Shown here: positions 1 to 12,226 of the stretch, piece by piece
Position numbering within the stretch: the stretch's first letter is position 1
Layout of the letters: each line of letters starts with the position of its first letter
The notes under the pieces: model-generated
Told to the model about the DNA's origin: nothing
Seen by the model: only the letters and a program-made list of their open reading frames with translations
Database searches by the model: none
Origin: Liolophura sinensis
Taxonomy: Eukaryota > Mollusca > Polyplacophora > Chitonida > Chitonidae
Direction of reading: 5' to 3'
NCBI RefSeq assembly: GCF_032854445.1
Contig: NC_088295.1
Location: 9,287,385 to 9,351,384 of the forward strand
Length of the DNA: 64,000 bases
Made by a program: the position numbers and the translations under genes

Positions 1-2670
1 TCTCTGTGTTCTCAATTTTGGAGAGTTTAGATTGTGCAGCTATACGATTGATATTATGTAAAGCCGAATCCTGAAGGTACAGGCTTAGTAACTTTGTCCC
101 CTACAGTATGAAAGACAGAGAGTAAAAACAGAGCAGCGACAACAGCGTGGTAGTTGACAAACGGATAAACCTAACGTATAAATAAGTTAGGGTTAGAGGT
201 CAGGGTTTTATCCATCTATGCATGTAAATGCTTGTACAATAGCAACTAAGATGCCCCCTGGCAGCATGGCTTGAGGAGAATTTGCAACTTACTAGTCACC
301 ATTTGCCTCTGTAAAATGAACCTTTCAACTTTACCACTCATGCTTTTATTCAGATCAAATTCATATATTCGTTTTTATTTAGTAAAATTTGTTTAATTTG
401 CAATCTTTTCTATATGTCGCATTTAACTGTTTTCTGCTATTTCTGTGCCTTTAAATGTTTTCTGCTATCTCTGCTTTAGACTTGTTTTGAGTTGAAGATC
501 AGGATGTTTTAAGATTTCATTCATGTATTTTTTAAAATGTCTTTTGTTTTTGAATGATATAAGTGAAAAATGAGATCTTGAGTTTTCCTTTGACGAAAGT
601 CTCCGCGTACTAATAGTTTTGTGAGACTTACTGAGACTTTAGACTTTCAACACGGTCCGAGAGAGACAGAAGATGAAGACTATCAGATTACATTAAATGT
701 GAGCACGCTTGTTATCTGCCTTCAATCAGCCAGCCGTCTGTTCGTGAAGTTTTACATGGTTTTCCATCGCCACTCTCGCTAACATCCTTGTACATTCACT
801 CGCTTCTATTTGGACGACATATTCTCTTGGATTTTTTTTCTTGTCGCTATTAGGTATGCTACTTTGCTCACGTTGCCAGCGGCGTATGCAATTCCCTCTG
901 GCTCCTGGGCAGAAGCCTTTAACAGATATAAAAAGGTATGTGCTAAGACGCTTGCTAATCTGTCATCTGCGAAAAAGATTCAGCACGGTAACTGATTACA
1001 AAAATGACCTTAAGCCATCTTGGCTGTTTTCATAGACTCAGACAGCAGGTCATTGTAATTGTGTTATTACTTCAATCTGCACCGTGTTTGTCATGCTAAA
1101 CGAACGCAGCATCAGACTCCCAGCTCAACGGCTACCTCCATATTTATTTCCATGCATTGACGGTTGTAATTTTCCTGGATCGGAAATCAACAGACATTTA
1201 AGTTCAGTGACTCGGGTGCGTCATTTTAGCCAGTCAATTCAAATAACGGAAGCTATTCGGAGATGGAACAGTGTGGTCTCAAATGAGGTATGGGTGGCGA
1301 AGAAAATTACAACTAACATTCTCCAATGAGCACAGCCACTTTTGCTCGTCTATTTTGACGTCCATCAGTAAGCATCGTACTTAAATCGGCTCGGCGTTGG
1401 GAACTATCGATTAAAGGCCATAATCGAGCTGGGAGTGTTGGCCGCCGCTTGAGTATTATAGTCACAGATGTACCCCGTCTCTGTTTGGATGCCGCCGGAA
1501 TGGACCAGTTTGTTTGGCACAAGCTGATTGGCAGTGAGAGTGCACATAAGGCTGATCCAAGACCCCTGTCTCTGGTAAGTGGCCTCTTCCACTGTTACCG
1601 AACCCTTACTTCCGGCAGTTTGCTTTTCCAGAAAACAAAACTTTCCTGGGTGTATATTATGTTGAAAATCCACGGATGTCGTTTAAAATATTCATTCGTT
1701 TACCGGTTTTTTCAATAGTTTATTCAGTGCAATTAGATGCTACATCACATATGACGTCATGAAACGCCAGTAAAGTGGTCCACGGAGATGGTTGTTTTAT
1801 CCTAATTATAAGAAAACAACTTTGTTCCCAAGGGTATTGTATCTGTTCCGAAGACTTGGCACCCATCCAGAGCTCAGATACATGAGATGTTCAGAGTTAT
1901 TTGATATGTTTTATCAAACTACAGACAACATGATTACTTTCTCCAAGAATGTTCCACGATGCAGCAGTTGTCCTGCCAGCATACATGACCCGTGCAAGTA
2001 AATTAATGGGTGTGTCTCTGAAGCCTTTGGAATAATTATAACCTCCAAATGCCTGGTCATGAAACTGTGCAGAAATGAAATTATAAAGACTGTTTCGTCG
2101 GGTAGCTTTAGATTATAAATCCTTACTGCTGGAAGTAATCAAATAAGTTTCATAATAAATCAAAGCTGCCTTTCAAGGCGATGTGTTGTTTAGTGTCGAC
2201 TTGGTTAGTACCAAAGACTGTTGGACAAGCTCTAGCAAGTTAACTGTTGTACAGAATGGACGAAAACTTGTTAGAACGATGTGACGGAAGAATTTGCCAG
2301 AGGGTAGAGCATGTCCAAAGCGGGTTTGATTTATAGTCGTTAGTCCTTCCTCCCCGGTTTTATAGCAATCTTATGTTTGACCAAGTAGACAGCTTTCAGA
2401 ACGACGCACTGTCGACACGACGTCAGGGATGAAATAGAGGGGTACGCAGAAATTGAACTGAAACTGAAACAGTTGGCATTACATACTTTTTGTATGCTGC
2501 ATATGTACATAAAGCCCAATTACTTCAGTTGCTGTGCCAGTTAGTGGAATACGCTGTTCAGGCCAGTAATTAAAGGACATCTCCCTGGGGGTTTTTTCAA
2601 GTAAAACATGCAAAATGTACATCAGAAGCAGTTTAATTCAGCGTTAGTTATAGCCACTAAAATAATAAAA
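1..2670. other. Intergenic stretch, no gene recognised
   Basis: AT-rich sequence with frequent stops in all six frames. The longest open frames are under 90 codons and resemble no family I know. The only small motif I noted is a perfect CRE-like palindrome TGACGTCA at 1752-1759, which by itself proves nothing. No RNA gene or ordered repeat was seen. Confidence 0.6.
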
Positions 2671-2959
2671 TTCCGATGCGTCGACTATTCCGATGTGTCG
2701 ACTATTCCGATGCGTCGACTATTCCAATGCGTCGACTATTCCGATGTGTTGACTATTCCGATATGTCGACTATTCCGATGCGTCGACTATTCCGATGTGT
2801 TGACTATTCCGATGTGTCGACTTTTCCGATGTGTCGACTATTCCGATATGTCGACTATTCCGATGTGTCGACTTTTCCGATGTGTTAACTATTGCGATGT
2901 GTCGACTATTCCGATGCGTCGACTATTCCGATGTGTCGACTATTCCGATGTGTTGACTA
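2671..2959. repeat. 17-bp minisatellite, 17 copies
   Basis: Seventeen head-to-tail copies of a 17-bp unit, consensus TTCCGATGTGTCGACTA, with no insertions or deletions (17 x 17 = 289 bp). Variation is limited to a few positions: G/A in CGATG, C/T in TGTCG or TGCG, and A/T at the last base. Most copies carry a GTCGAC palindrome. Because 17 is not a multiple of three, all three frames cycle through the array and yield repetitive open frames (2608-3057 and 2676-2888); these are artefacts of the repeat, not genes. Confidence 0.97.
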
Positions 2960-3523
2960 ATGTTATTAATTCACTACATTTCTCGCATGAAATCGGCAAC
3001 TCAAGATTTTTAGATTCACCCGGTGAATTTTCCATTTCCATTGAAACGAAAGGTTAAAAAAAGTTAAAGCTGTTACATGGGCGTTATACTATGGGTCTAT
3101 AGTCAGCAATTAAAAGGGTTGAGAAATAATGAAACGCCGTTTTCGCGTCAAAGATATTGTTTAATATGCTTGGTGTCTAATTCGAATTGAGTTGAGTTCT
3201 TAAATCTCGCTTCAACTTCGCTGTTTGTATTATACATGTATAATATGACATGGAGGAAACCAGTCATGAAGTACATGCACTGGTGACAACATATGAAGAG
3301 TTGGGAGAGAATGTTTAACAAGTTGAGTAATGTATGACGTGGACCTTATAATGAACAAGAAATGTAATTCTATTACCCTTCGATTCCTTTTTATTACATA
3401 CAACGCACTGCTTGGATCTATGCCAAGTGCAAATTATCTAAGTCGTTAGATACCCCCATCACGAGACAGAAGCGTTTGACTTCTGACTTCTGAACGGGTC
3501 TATTGTAGGGTCAAAGAAACAAA
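2960..3523. other. Spacer, no gene recognised
   Basis: AT-rich sequence between the minisatellite and the recombinase-like fragment. It contains several in-frame stops just upstream of the ATG at 3524. A pyrimidine-poor TAG at about 3506-3508 could be a splice acceptor, but no upstream exon was recognised. Confidence 0.5.
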
Positions 3524-4181
3524 ATGGCTATTTTTTCTGTCGGAGCGAACGCTTATTTTAAAGAAGAAAAGTATCAGGTTACAGATAATTTAAAGCCCAT
3601 AGGGACGTTTGAATGCTACACAATAAGAGATAATAATGGTTTCACGAAATTTTTTTTCGTCCCAGTTGACCACAAACCATGCTATGGCAATCAACCAATG
3701 GGTCTAAAAAAGATCGGATCCATGATGTCTGATATTTCCCGCAATGCAAAACTTAGCTGCCGATACACGAATGACTGCGTCCGGGCTACGACAGCCACAG
3801 CTCTTGCTGATGCCGGGCTTTCTGTGATGGACGTTGTGTCTCTGACAGGCCACCGCATTGAATCCAGTGTACAGAGTTATGTCGTCAAAACGTCCGTTTC
3901 AAAACGTCGTGAAATCAGCATTATCCTGCATGCTTCAAGTGTGTTATCAGAAAATGCTGAAAGTGAAAATGCCGTTGACTGAAAATACTCCCATGTCAGT
4001 CATGCCACTCCCAGTGCAAATGCCCAACGCTGTCGCCTATAATGTTACACGTAACAGTAGCAATACCATCCAAATGGCAAAATCGCAGTTTTCAGTCACG
4101 CCTCAAAGTTTTGGAGGGCTGTTCAACAATGCAACAATAAATAACAGAAGAGTTCACATCAACTCCACATCCTCTGGATAG
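3524..4181 (+). pseudogene. Tyrosine-recombinase-like (Crypton/DUF3504 type) C-terminal fragment, frameshifted
   Basis: Two overlapping open frames appear to be parts of one former protein. The first (3524-3982, 152 codons) holds, from about residue 43 on, a segment resembling the catalytic domain of the tyrosine-recombinase-like family found in Crypton elements and in QRICH1/ZMYM-type host proteins: YTNDCVRAT at residues 81-89, TGHR at 108-111 and a candidate nucleophile Y119 in SYV. The arginine (R87), the Gly-His pair and the tyrosine are present, but the histidine expected in the HxxR box is Asp84. The first 40 or so residues match nothing I recognise. The tail typical of this family (Asn/Thr/Ile-rich, FNNATINN-like) lies in the next frame, in the overlapping open frame 3858-4181. 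The frame is therefore broken somewhere between about 3925 and 3982. No N-terminal core-binding domain or element ends were found. Family membership is from memory of motif patterns. A real short host gene with an assembly error is the alternative. Confidence 0.68.
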
Positions 4182-4904
4182 CGGACTGACTGATCGCCCT
4201 TTTCAACTCCCAATCCTTGTTTGATGTTTATCCGAGTTAAACTGTTGTTGTTTTTTTTCTACAATGTTCAGTTCGTTTGCTCATGTTTTCTCTCCGCAAA
4301 CGTTATTGTCTGACTGCCGCCAATATATTGTTGACCCAGATCTTCAAATTTGGTACATCATGTGACCGTTATGCATGAGTGTGACGTGTATATTTTACGT
4401 AACTGGTACGGCGCACTAAGTGAAACATGTGCAGGGGGCTGGTTTAATGTACCATAACTTCGTACAGGTTGCGTCATTACAAATTTAAATTGTGATCCAT
4501 CCATTGTATTTCACAATACAATAAACGCAAATCGCCTTCGACCTAAAATATAAACACTTCCACGTCGATTTGATGTAAAACTACGGTTAGACTACCCTGA
4601 CGCGAACATTATTTCTTAAGTAACTTCGTCTTGCATAATACAAATCACAAAAAAAGAAAGTGTGAATAACTTGAAACATACTAGTGGATGGGCTTCTAGT
4701 TTGATCAAAATTTTGGTTTTACTTAGCTTATCTTGCTTCTTTGTCAGGCAACATGGCATGGAGCTGACAAGAAAATCCAAAAAACGCGCACTGTTAAAGT
4801 GGATTAGTCCAAATGGAGAGGGATGAAAGGTTGCGCCTACCTCTGTCAAACTTACTACTTGTGTGACTAGGCGTGAGGCTCTACAAAATAATTATTCACC
4901 TAAA
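4182..4904. other. Spacer, no gene recognised
   Basis: No convincing open frame, RNA gene or ordered repeat. Poly-T and AT-rich tracts occur. This may include the untranslated tail of the recombinase-like fragment, but no element terminus is visible. Confidence 0.5.
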
Positions 4905-5290
4905 GGTTCGTTCACAGTATGCAATTAAATGTATACAACTCGTTGCATGCAACAAATTGCCATGTGTAAACCGAGAAATTGCAGCAATTTTAAGTGTATG
5001 CATCATGTTGCATGCGAGTTGCAAGAAATAGAATCTATTTTCATCCAACAAGATGTACGTGTTAACCAATGAAAAATCACCGTCGGATCACGTGACACCT
5101 GTCAACATGGCGTCAAAGGTGGTTTCGCTGAATCGAGGTTTGAGAGGACACTGAGAAGCTTGTAGTTGGTCCGACGTATTCAAAGAGAGATCACAGGAAA
5201 GCTGCTTGTATATCCATTGCTGCGTTCATGGGCAATGAAATGAAGGGTGAAAATGCGAAGCAACCATTATAACCTAGAATAAAAGATTTG
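4905..5290 (+). mobile_element. Possible 5' part of a DNA transposon with palindromic GTTGCATGCAAC end
   Basis: The stretch begins with GGTTCGTTCACA and contains the perfect palindrome GTTGCATGCAAC near 4941, followed by related inverted words (CAACTCGTTGCATGC and GCATGCGAGTTGC) up to about 5025. A 'GGTTCGTTCACA' opening with clustered subterminal palindromes resembles the ends of PIF/Harbinger-like elements in marine animals. Downstream, around 5140-5250, a frame reads EDTEKLVVGPTYSKRDHRK and onward, faintly like a MADF/Myb-type DNA-binding segment. No matching opposite terminus and no transposase were found, so this is a weak call. Confidence 0.25.
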
Positions 5291-5425
5291 CAAGGAATGA
5301 TAAGTTATACTTAATTTAACTTTTTATACTTAAGTGGTTTCTTGCAGTGGACGATAGAAATCCAAACGACTGTACATGTATTTTGTTGTGCCCTGTTGTG
5401 TAAGATGATAAACTACAAGGGACTT

Positions 5426-5648
5426 GTAATAAACCGGAACTAGTAGTGAAATAAAAATCACCCAGTAATGAAAAAACACGTTTTATATTATAACTGGTTG
5501 ATGTTTGTTTCATAACTGGTATGTCAGTACTGGTCATTTTTTATTTCACTAATGGTTTTTATTTCACCACTGGGTGTTTTATTTAACTACTGGTTATTTC
5601 TGATGAGCTACTTCATTACTGGTTTTATATCAACACTGGTTGTAACAA
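5426..5648. repeat. Degenerate ACTGGT-centred repeat with an inverted arm
   Basis: The right part (about 5495-5648) has ACTGGT or close variants every 17-25 bp, separated by ATTTCAC/TTTTATTT words. The left part (about 5426-5480) carries the same words on the opposite strand (ACTAGTAGTGAAATAAAAAT, then CACCCAGTAATGA). The whole is therefore a small imperfect inverted repeat built from a short tandem unit. It could be a minisatellite that inverted part of itself or the terminal array of a small DNA transposon. No flanking duplication was identified. Confidence 0.6.
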
Positions 5649-8600
5649 CAGCACCATAAATGTCGAAACTGTACCTACGAGAATGAGACTCTCACTTGAT
5701 AAAACCGACATACTCTATGAAGCCCCATAAATCCAAGCAAAGGGTTCAACAAGTACACTTTTGACGTCTGGCAAATTTACTCTTAAGTTGCTTTGGTGGT
5801 GTGAGTATTATAAGCCGAATGTGTTAGACTGCTGCAAATCGTCTTAACTACACTGTGAACTAGTTTATACTTTTGAGAATCACTTTATTATCCAGCTGTG
5901 GCCGGTTTTCTGCGATATCTACATACACTTGTAAATCTTTTTGTTCTTACTCAAAAGTGTGTGCTGTATTCAGTAAAATGACCCATGGATACTTCTGCAG
6001 GTCACATACTCGCCGCGGTTTTATCTCTTTGTTTATCTGAAGACATCCACACTTTAGAACATGATTGGTCATCTGTCACACATGTATATTTATTTGCAGT
6101 AGGAGCCTGATCTGGAAGTTTAGTACATAATTAATCACATCCTGCCGGGGTCACTAGGTCAGATATCCAGGCCACGTTGACGAGTACATGGGCTGCTGAA
6201 GTTGAATATTTGTGGAGTGTCAGAGGTGTTAATATTGGAGAAGCTCTGTCCGTACGATAAGACGAATATGCCACAGACTGATTTTTGCTGCCAATAAAGT
6301 AGAATTTGATTCCCCAAAATGTCAAGACATGTTACTGTTTCTGCCAAGAATGGTCGGGATAAGCCTGATGTGCCCAGCTTTCAAATATAGGCCTAATACT
6401 CATACATCAAAACACTCCCCCCATCCTTAACCCTACATACCGTTTGAAATATTAAACATCAGTCATAATAGTATACAATAAACTTCTCCATCGACCCACA
6501 AGAAGTCGATGTATTTTCACTAAACGAAGGCGTCATTAAGATGGATCTAGTCCAAACAGGATGTGGTGCTTTTGATGGCGAAACAGACAGTGTCTTCTGC
6601 AAAACATTTCTGCCTCCTTGAAATAACTGATAAAGCATCACAAGATAATTGGGGAAAGACTCTTTCTGGTCGTTATTTTCTTGTCTTAATTTTGAATGAC
6701 ATATTGAAGTACATAAAATATTACATTAGTAAGTTTGTGCAAACTTTCTAACTACTCTACTATGTGGAAGGGTCAGAGATCAACTCGGGAAACCATAACT
6801 GTGACGGTGAGGATAAAGGGAACTTTGCTTACAAGACAGGAAATATAATAACACATTATCACATGGTTCAGGAGTGAAAAAGAGACAAAACTTATATGCG
6901 CCTATAACATATAAATGGGAACGATATAGCCATATGTAGCCGTTTCATGAAAGTAACCAAAATTTCATTAAACGTATTAAGGTTTAATATTTGATAGCAA
7001 GAATGAAACCATTAATACGATAGATTACGAGCCTTTCTTTTAGACGAACGATGAAAGTTGTGACGGAAACTTATGATGATTGGTTTTTAGCCGATGTTGT
7101 GGATGGTCGCACCATTCCGTTAAATGTGAGGAAACTTCAACCAATAATCATTGCTTAACATTTATTTGCCAAACTTTCGTTTATGAGAACCGCATTAATT
7201 TAGTTGGTCGTCAAGAAATTTCGCTGTACACATACAGTCGTAAATGCGTCAGCGTTCATCTATATATCAGTTTTATGCCAAAAGCTTTGTCCAAAACCAA
7301 TCACATCAGACGCTCCGCGCTCTAAGTCTTGCTTTGTTGACCGGAATTGCTAATGGAACCTTGTCCAGCCGATGACCAGGCCGACGACCGAAAGTTATTC
7401 GATCGGCTGTACGTTCACATTTTCACATCGTGCGTGTTCACTGTCCACGTAAACCAGATGACGAAGGTTTCAGGATGAGGAGAAACCGATGAAGTGCAAT
7501 GTGCTGCAACTCCATGAGGCACTAATTGGCCAATACAGTTTGGTTTCCTCTTGTGTGTTCGATTGATATGATAAGCTTTTCATGCGTTTTGCTTATAAAA
7601 AGTGAATGGCTTTTCGGTTGATTCTTTCCATTATCCAAAAGTTAAATTATGCCCACAACTGGGCACACAGTTATACAAGTGGGCAGTTTACCCTATTAAA
7701 ATTGAACCCTTGATAATAATTTTGAAAACACTATCTTCATTGTACTCACAGAAAAGTGATAGGGACAAGTAGCATTTAAAATAATGTCATTATGACACCC
7801 TATGCGTATGCCGTGCTCAAAACGTCCAGGTATAATGTCTTTGTTTGCGGGACTCGTTATCCCGCGACCAGCTAAAACATTTCAGCTAAACCGATATGAT
7901 CCACATACCTGTAGTGGTCACATTCCATGTTTTTTTTTTAAAGAATTACATAAAAAGGCAGGCTTCTGCAAGTGATCTGCACTTAATTGTTTCAATAATT
8001 AATAATTTTTATTCTCTGTTTAAATCAGGAATCTGTGTTCAACATATAAAAACAGACCTCAAGCAGAAAGTGCATGTTGCGTTTATAAAGAAATATAACA
8101 GCCTTTGTGTAATTGTTTGAAAATAAATATTAACAACGCTGAAAGTAGTTTCTGAAAACAGGAGACACCTGCTTACTTAGTTTCAGTGAAAGCTTGAGAT
8201 AACTCTGTGACGGTGCAGACAATTACATTGAATTGATACCAAATCAGTTCATACGTGAAGAAAATTAGATGGAGATAACAGCTATATTACTCTATATTTG
8301 TGGAACCATCTCTAAGGACTTACCCTGCAATTTCACAAAATGACATAAATTATTACTCAGTCGTGGTTGTTGAGTACAGTAAATCTCAGCACTTTCTCAT
8401 TTCCTGCTCAAAATTGGCTCTTGTCTAATATTAATGTGTTTTATCAATGTTCTGATTGAGGCAAAAAGAACAAATGAAACTGCCTCATATCTGTCGGTTT
8501 ATAGCATATCATATAATGATAGCACAGGCCCACGTCTTCAGGAAATCCAGAACATTTGACCTTTAAAGCTTCGATTTTAATTCATCAAATGTCTTGTGTT

Positions 8601-11019
8601 GTACAAAAATGCCTTCTCCCACTGTGTCTGTAAGTACATCATTGATTTAGCACTGTTTTTTGTTTATCTTCAAGCTGATGCTCAGCCGGTTTAATATAAA
8701 GGCTCACTAGTGTGTGATGAAGTTACAAAACTTGATGGCGTCTTTTTAAAGAGAACTTAGAAGCAAATACATAAACATAAACCCTTGTAAAATTGTCTTA
8801 ACCACGTGTTTTGTATATGTTCTTTTTTTCATAAATTATTTTTAGCATACAGTCGTCATTATTATTACCTTCTTTTCTTTGCTTCTTATATGTATTACAT
8901 TAATACTGAGATTAAAACATACTACTGTCATTGTGGTTTATAGCGAAGCATACATCGAAACATTAGGCCAAGGATAGTGCAGGCCTCGAGCATACCTGTC
9001 ACATCATTGCATGACAAGAAAAGACAAAGGATCTCATCAAGTTATTTTGTAATGAGAATTTCATATTTGGTGTTAACGATTCATATCATCGGGATTGAAA
9101 ATGTCCACAGAATATGCATGCCTGAAGTATTTAGTGGACTGTCAGAATACCTATGAAGCCGTCAAATACAGTAGCCAAAGGCTTACAAAGTCTAATGCTT
9201 TGCTCTGTTCATCTCGCTGCTGTCCGTACACTGCCATTCTCTCACACTTAACTATATTTTAAATGGCCCAAGCAACGATTTTTCTCCAGCTGGTGACATG
9301 CTGAAATCCGCCTGTCATCAGCCTGTGACCATTTCCCCCGCAGTCGTCGGACCTGTGTCGGTCTGGTTCACGTCAGGGATATTGCGTCAGGGCTGGGGTC
9401 GACAAGCCAGCTCGAACAGCCAGACTTTTCTTTTGACAGCTAAAACTAACTAATAACGATATTGTAATTTGCCTAACGTAAGCGATGAAGTTGTCGGCAT
9501 AAAAGCTGGCTAAAATTAAGTTAGGTGAATATTGATAAAATATCTCTTACGCGATATTAGGCCAGGAGCTATCCCATTTCAACAAAGCGAATAAAACGCC
9601 ATGTTGATTGAAAGGCATCTACGCAATGCGACGAACTCAGTGATTTCTGCAAGTGTTGGATTAGCCGATATTCCTTCTGTAGAGGAGTCCTGAAGTGACA
9701 CGAAAGAATTGCGTTCTGTAAGGCGAAAGAAAATTAAGAGGAACTGAAGTAACTGACAGGCAGATAGGCTACAGGGGTCAAGATTTGTCTATCTCACGCA
9801 GCGCCATCATGCCTTGTTAGACTCCATTTGCCATTTCCTCACTTATAATCTATAACCCGACTTCATTTCTGTCAAAATCATTTGCTTATTTACGGTGGTC
9901 ATCAGCTCATAAAAGATTCTTACAATGCACGAAACACTTTACATGGCATTCCACAACATAAAACCGTGAGTATTATAAGAAAAAGCACCATGGTAAAATC
10001 AATTTTTGTAGCTTTAACCTGATGTTTTGTAGGCTTTAAACCAAAACACTTAACAGGCTGAGAAATCCTACTACTGAGGATTGGAAGTCTTCGACCTATC
10101 AGCCATTTCATCCCAATACCTTTGTAGCAATTCGCAAAATAGAATGTTGAATCAGTGAGTTTTTAACAGTTTAATCATCTGTCATAGAGCGTTAAAAGGA
10201 GAGCATCCCACAAAAGCCTTGTTTCCTCTACTGATTTATCGATGACTCCATACAGTGGGAGTTTCGTGGAAAGCGGAAATTATCCAAAAGCACAACCACA
10301 TTGCTTCCAAAATGCTTCCCCCCAAAACATTTAATCAAATTTCAGATAAAAATTCCAAAAAAAAAATAAAGTAAAATAAAATTGCGATGGTTATTTCCGA
10401 TTGTTTGTTTATTTTCAAGACTATTCTTCATTAACGACTAATAAATGATTGATCATTTACAATGTATAATAGCTATTTCGTTTGATATGAATTTTTGAAG
10501 ACAATGTTGGATCCCAATGATTAATTCATTTGATTTATTTACAAAAAAATATCTCCACGTCACATTTGCCCTCTGTGCTCATTGCTCACTTGTCTTTATT
10601 TCTGGTGTATGTGTGACCGGAAGTCCAATGAAGTAGGTTTCTGCCAACCCGCCGTTTGGATTATCTGCAGATTTACATCGGAAGGTTTGTCAGGTACCTT
10701 GTTATGTGGGGTTTTGTTATGTGAGGTCATAAACCCGTCTTGAGACTGCCATAAACTGTGTTGAGAAGAGCGAAAATATCAAACAAAAAGGTTTCAAACA
10801 AAAAGGTGGAGAAAATAATGTGCCCAGTATCTTGTCAAATGTAGTCGATAGCCAAATTTTGGCCTTTTTTTTTGGCAATGTTTTGGAAATTCCAGATTGT
10901 CAGAAATCTAGGGTTTTAGGTTATTGAAGGTTTAACAAGCAGTATAAGAAATTATATTTCTCATTCAATGTTATATCCTGCTGGTTCATTAACTGTCTTG
11001 AAGTCTTGTCCCTTTACAT
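5649..11019. other. Long intergenic stretch, no gene recognised
   Basis: About 5.4 kb of AT-rich DNA with short open frames only (none above about 80 codons) and none resembling a known domain. No tandem array, SINE or RNA gene was seen. A short GC-richer patch at about 9290-9420 shows no coding signal that I can defend. Confidence 0.5.
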
Positions 11020-11125
11020 TATTTTAATGTGTTTGTATATTAAATGGAATGATGACGTTTGAGTAATTCTAGGCCAGTGATGTGTAAAAAATTACAATTA
11101 ACATCTCTGTGTTTTTCTTTTACAT
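11020..11125 (+). repeat. Dispersed repeat, copy 1 (paired with 61855-61965)
   Basis: This stretch shares a collinear pattern with 61855-61965: 'taatgt.attgta..ttaaa..gatgac', then 'ttgagt.at.ct..gccagtga.gt', then 'aaaatt.caa.taacatc'. The two copies lie about 51 kb apart, in the same orientation, one intergenic and one in the last long intron of the receptor gene. The family is unknown to me. The copies are diverged and their boundaries are not sharp. Confidence 0.55.
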
Positions 11126-11290
11126 ACTTTTGCTTAAGGTATGTTGCTGCTTTTTCAGTATTCACATAAACAGTTGAGACAAAACCTTCATTGAAGTAAA
11201 TTGACAAGAGACCGGATTTGATCGGTAATACTTCGGCAAGACTATATGCAAACTATCGCTCTGTCGTCATAAACGTGATATTGTTCTGTA

Positions 11291-12226
11291 TGCTGTAGTC
11301 GTTTATATTACCATCATGACTATTGTCTACAACGTTTGTTCACTGTCAACGTCATCGATTCTCAATTGCTGTAGTCGTTTATATCACCATCATGACTATT
11401 GTCTACAACGTTTGGTCTCTGTCAAAGCTATCGATTCTCAGTTGCTGTAGTCGTTTATATGACCATCATGACTATTGTCTACAACGTTTGTTCACTGTCA
11501 GAGGTATCGATTCTCATTTGCTGTAATCGTTTATATGACCATCATGGCTATTGTCTACAACGTTTGTTCACTGTCAGAGTTATCGATTCTCAGTTGCTGT
11601 AGTCGTTTATATGACCATCATGACTATTGTCTACAACGTTTGTTCACTGTCAGAGCTATAGATTCTCATTTGCTATAGTTGTTTATATTACCATCATGAC
11701 TGTTGTCTACAACGTTTGTTCACTCTCAGAGTTATCGCTTATATTTTGCTGTAGTCGTTTATATGACCATCATGACTATTGTCTACAACGTTTGTTCACT
11801 CTCAGAGTTATCGATTGTCATTTTCTATAGTTGTGTATATGACCATCATGACTATTGTCTACAACGTTTGTTCACTGTCAGAGTTATCGCTTATCTTTTG
11901 CTGTAGTCGTTTATATGACCATCATGATTGTTGTCTACAACGTTTGTTCACTGCCAGAGTTATCGCTTATCTTTTGCTGTAGTCGTTTATATGACCATCA
12001 TGATTGTTGTCTACAACGTTTGTTCATTGCCAGAGTTATCGATTCTCATTTGCTGTAGTCGTTTATATGACCATCATGATTGTTGTCTACAACGTTTGTT
12101 CATTGCCAGAGTTATCGATTCTCATTTGCTGTAGTCGTTTATATGACCATCATGATTGTTGTCTACAACGTTTGTTCACTGCCAGAGTTATCGATTCTCA
12201 TTTGCTGTAGTCGTTTATATGACCAT
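11291..12226. repeat. 76-bp minisatellite, about 12 copies
   Basis: The word TGTCTACAACGTTTG recurs at 11324, 11400, 11476, 11552, 11628, 11704, 11780, 11856, 11932, 12008, 12084 and 12160, exactly every 76 bp with no indels. Each unit also holds GTTATCGATTCTCATTTGCTGTAGTCG and GACCATCATGA segments (written here in parts). The last three or four copies are nearly identical, while the first ones differ more. Since 76 leaves remainder 1 on division by 3, each frame is opened in turn and yields the overlapping 67-codon frames seen across the array. These are by-products, not genes. Confidence 0.98.

Noticed and set aside
1752-1759. CRE site TGACGTCA as a promoter element
   Set aside because: A single 8-bp motif in 64 kb with no gene or core promoter nearby is expected by chance.
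2671-2959. CRISPR array
   Set aside because: Units are contiguous without spacers, the period is 17 bp, and the window is eukaryotic.
2608-3057. 149-codon open frame rich in repeated FRCVDYSDV-like words
   Set aside because: It is generated by the 17-bp tandem repeat, which opens all three frames; the repeat shows no codon-level constraint.
11323-12210. Nine overlapping 67-68-codon frames
   Set aside because: Products of the 76-bp minisatellite; each is the same stretch read from the next unit in the next frame.
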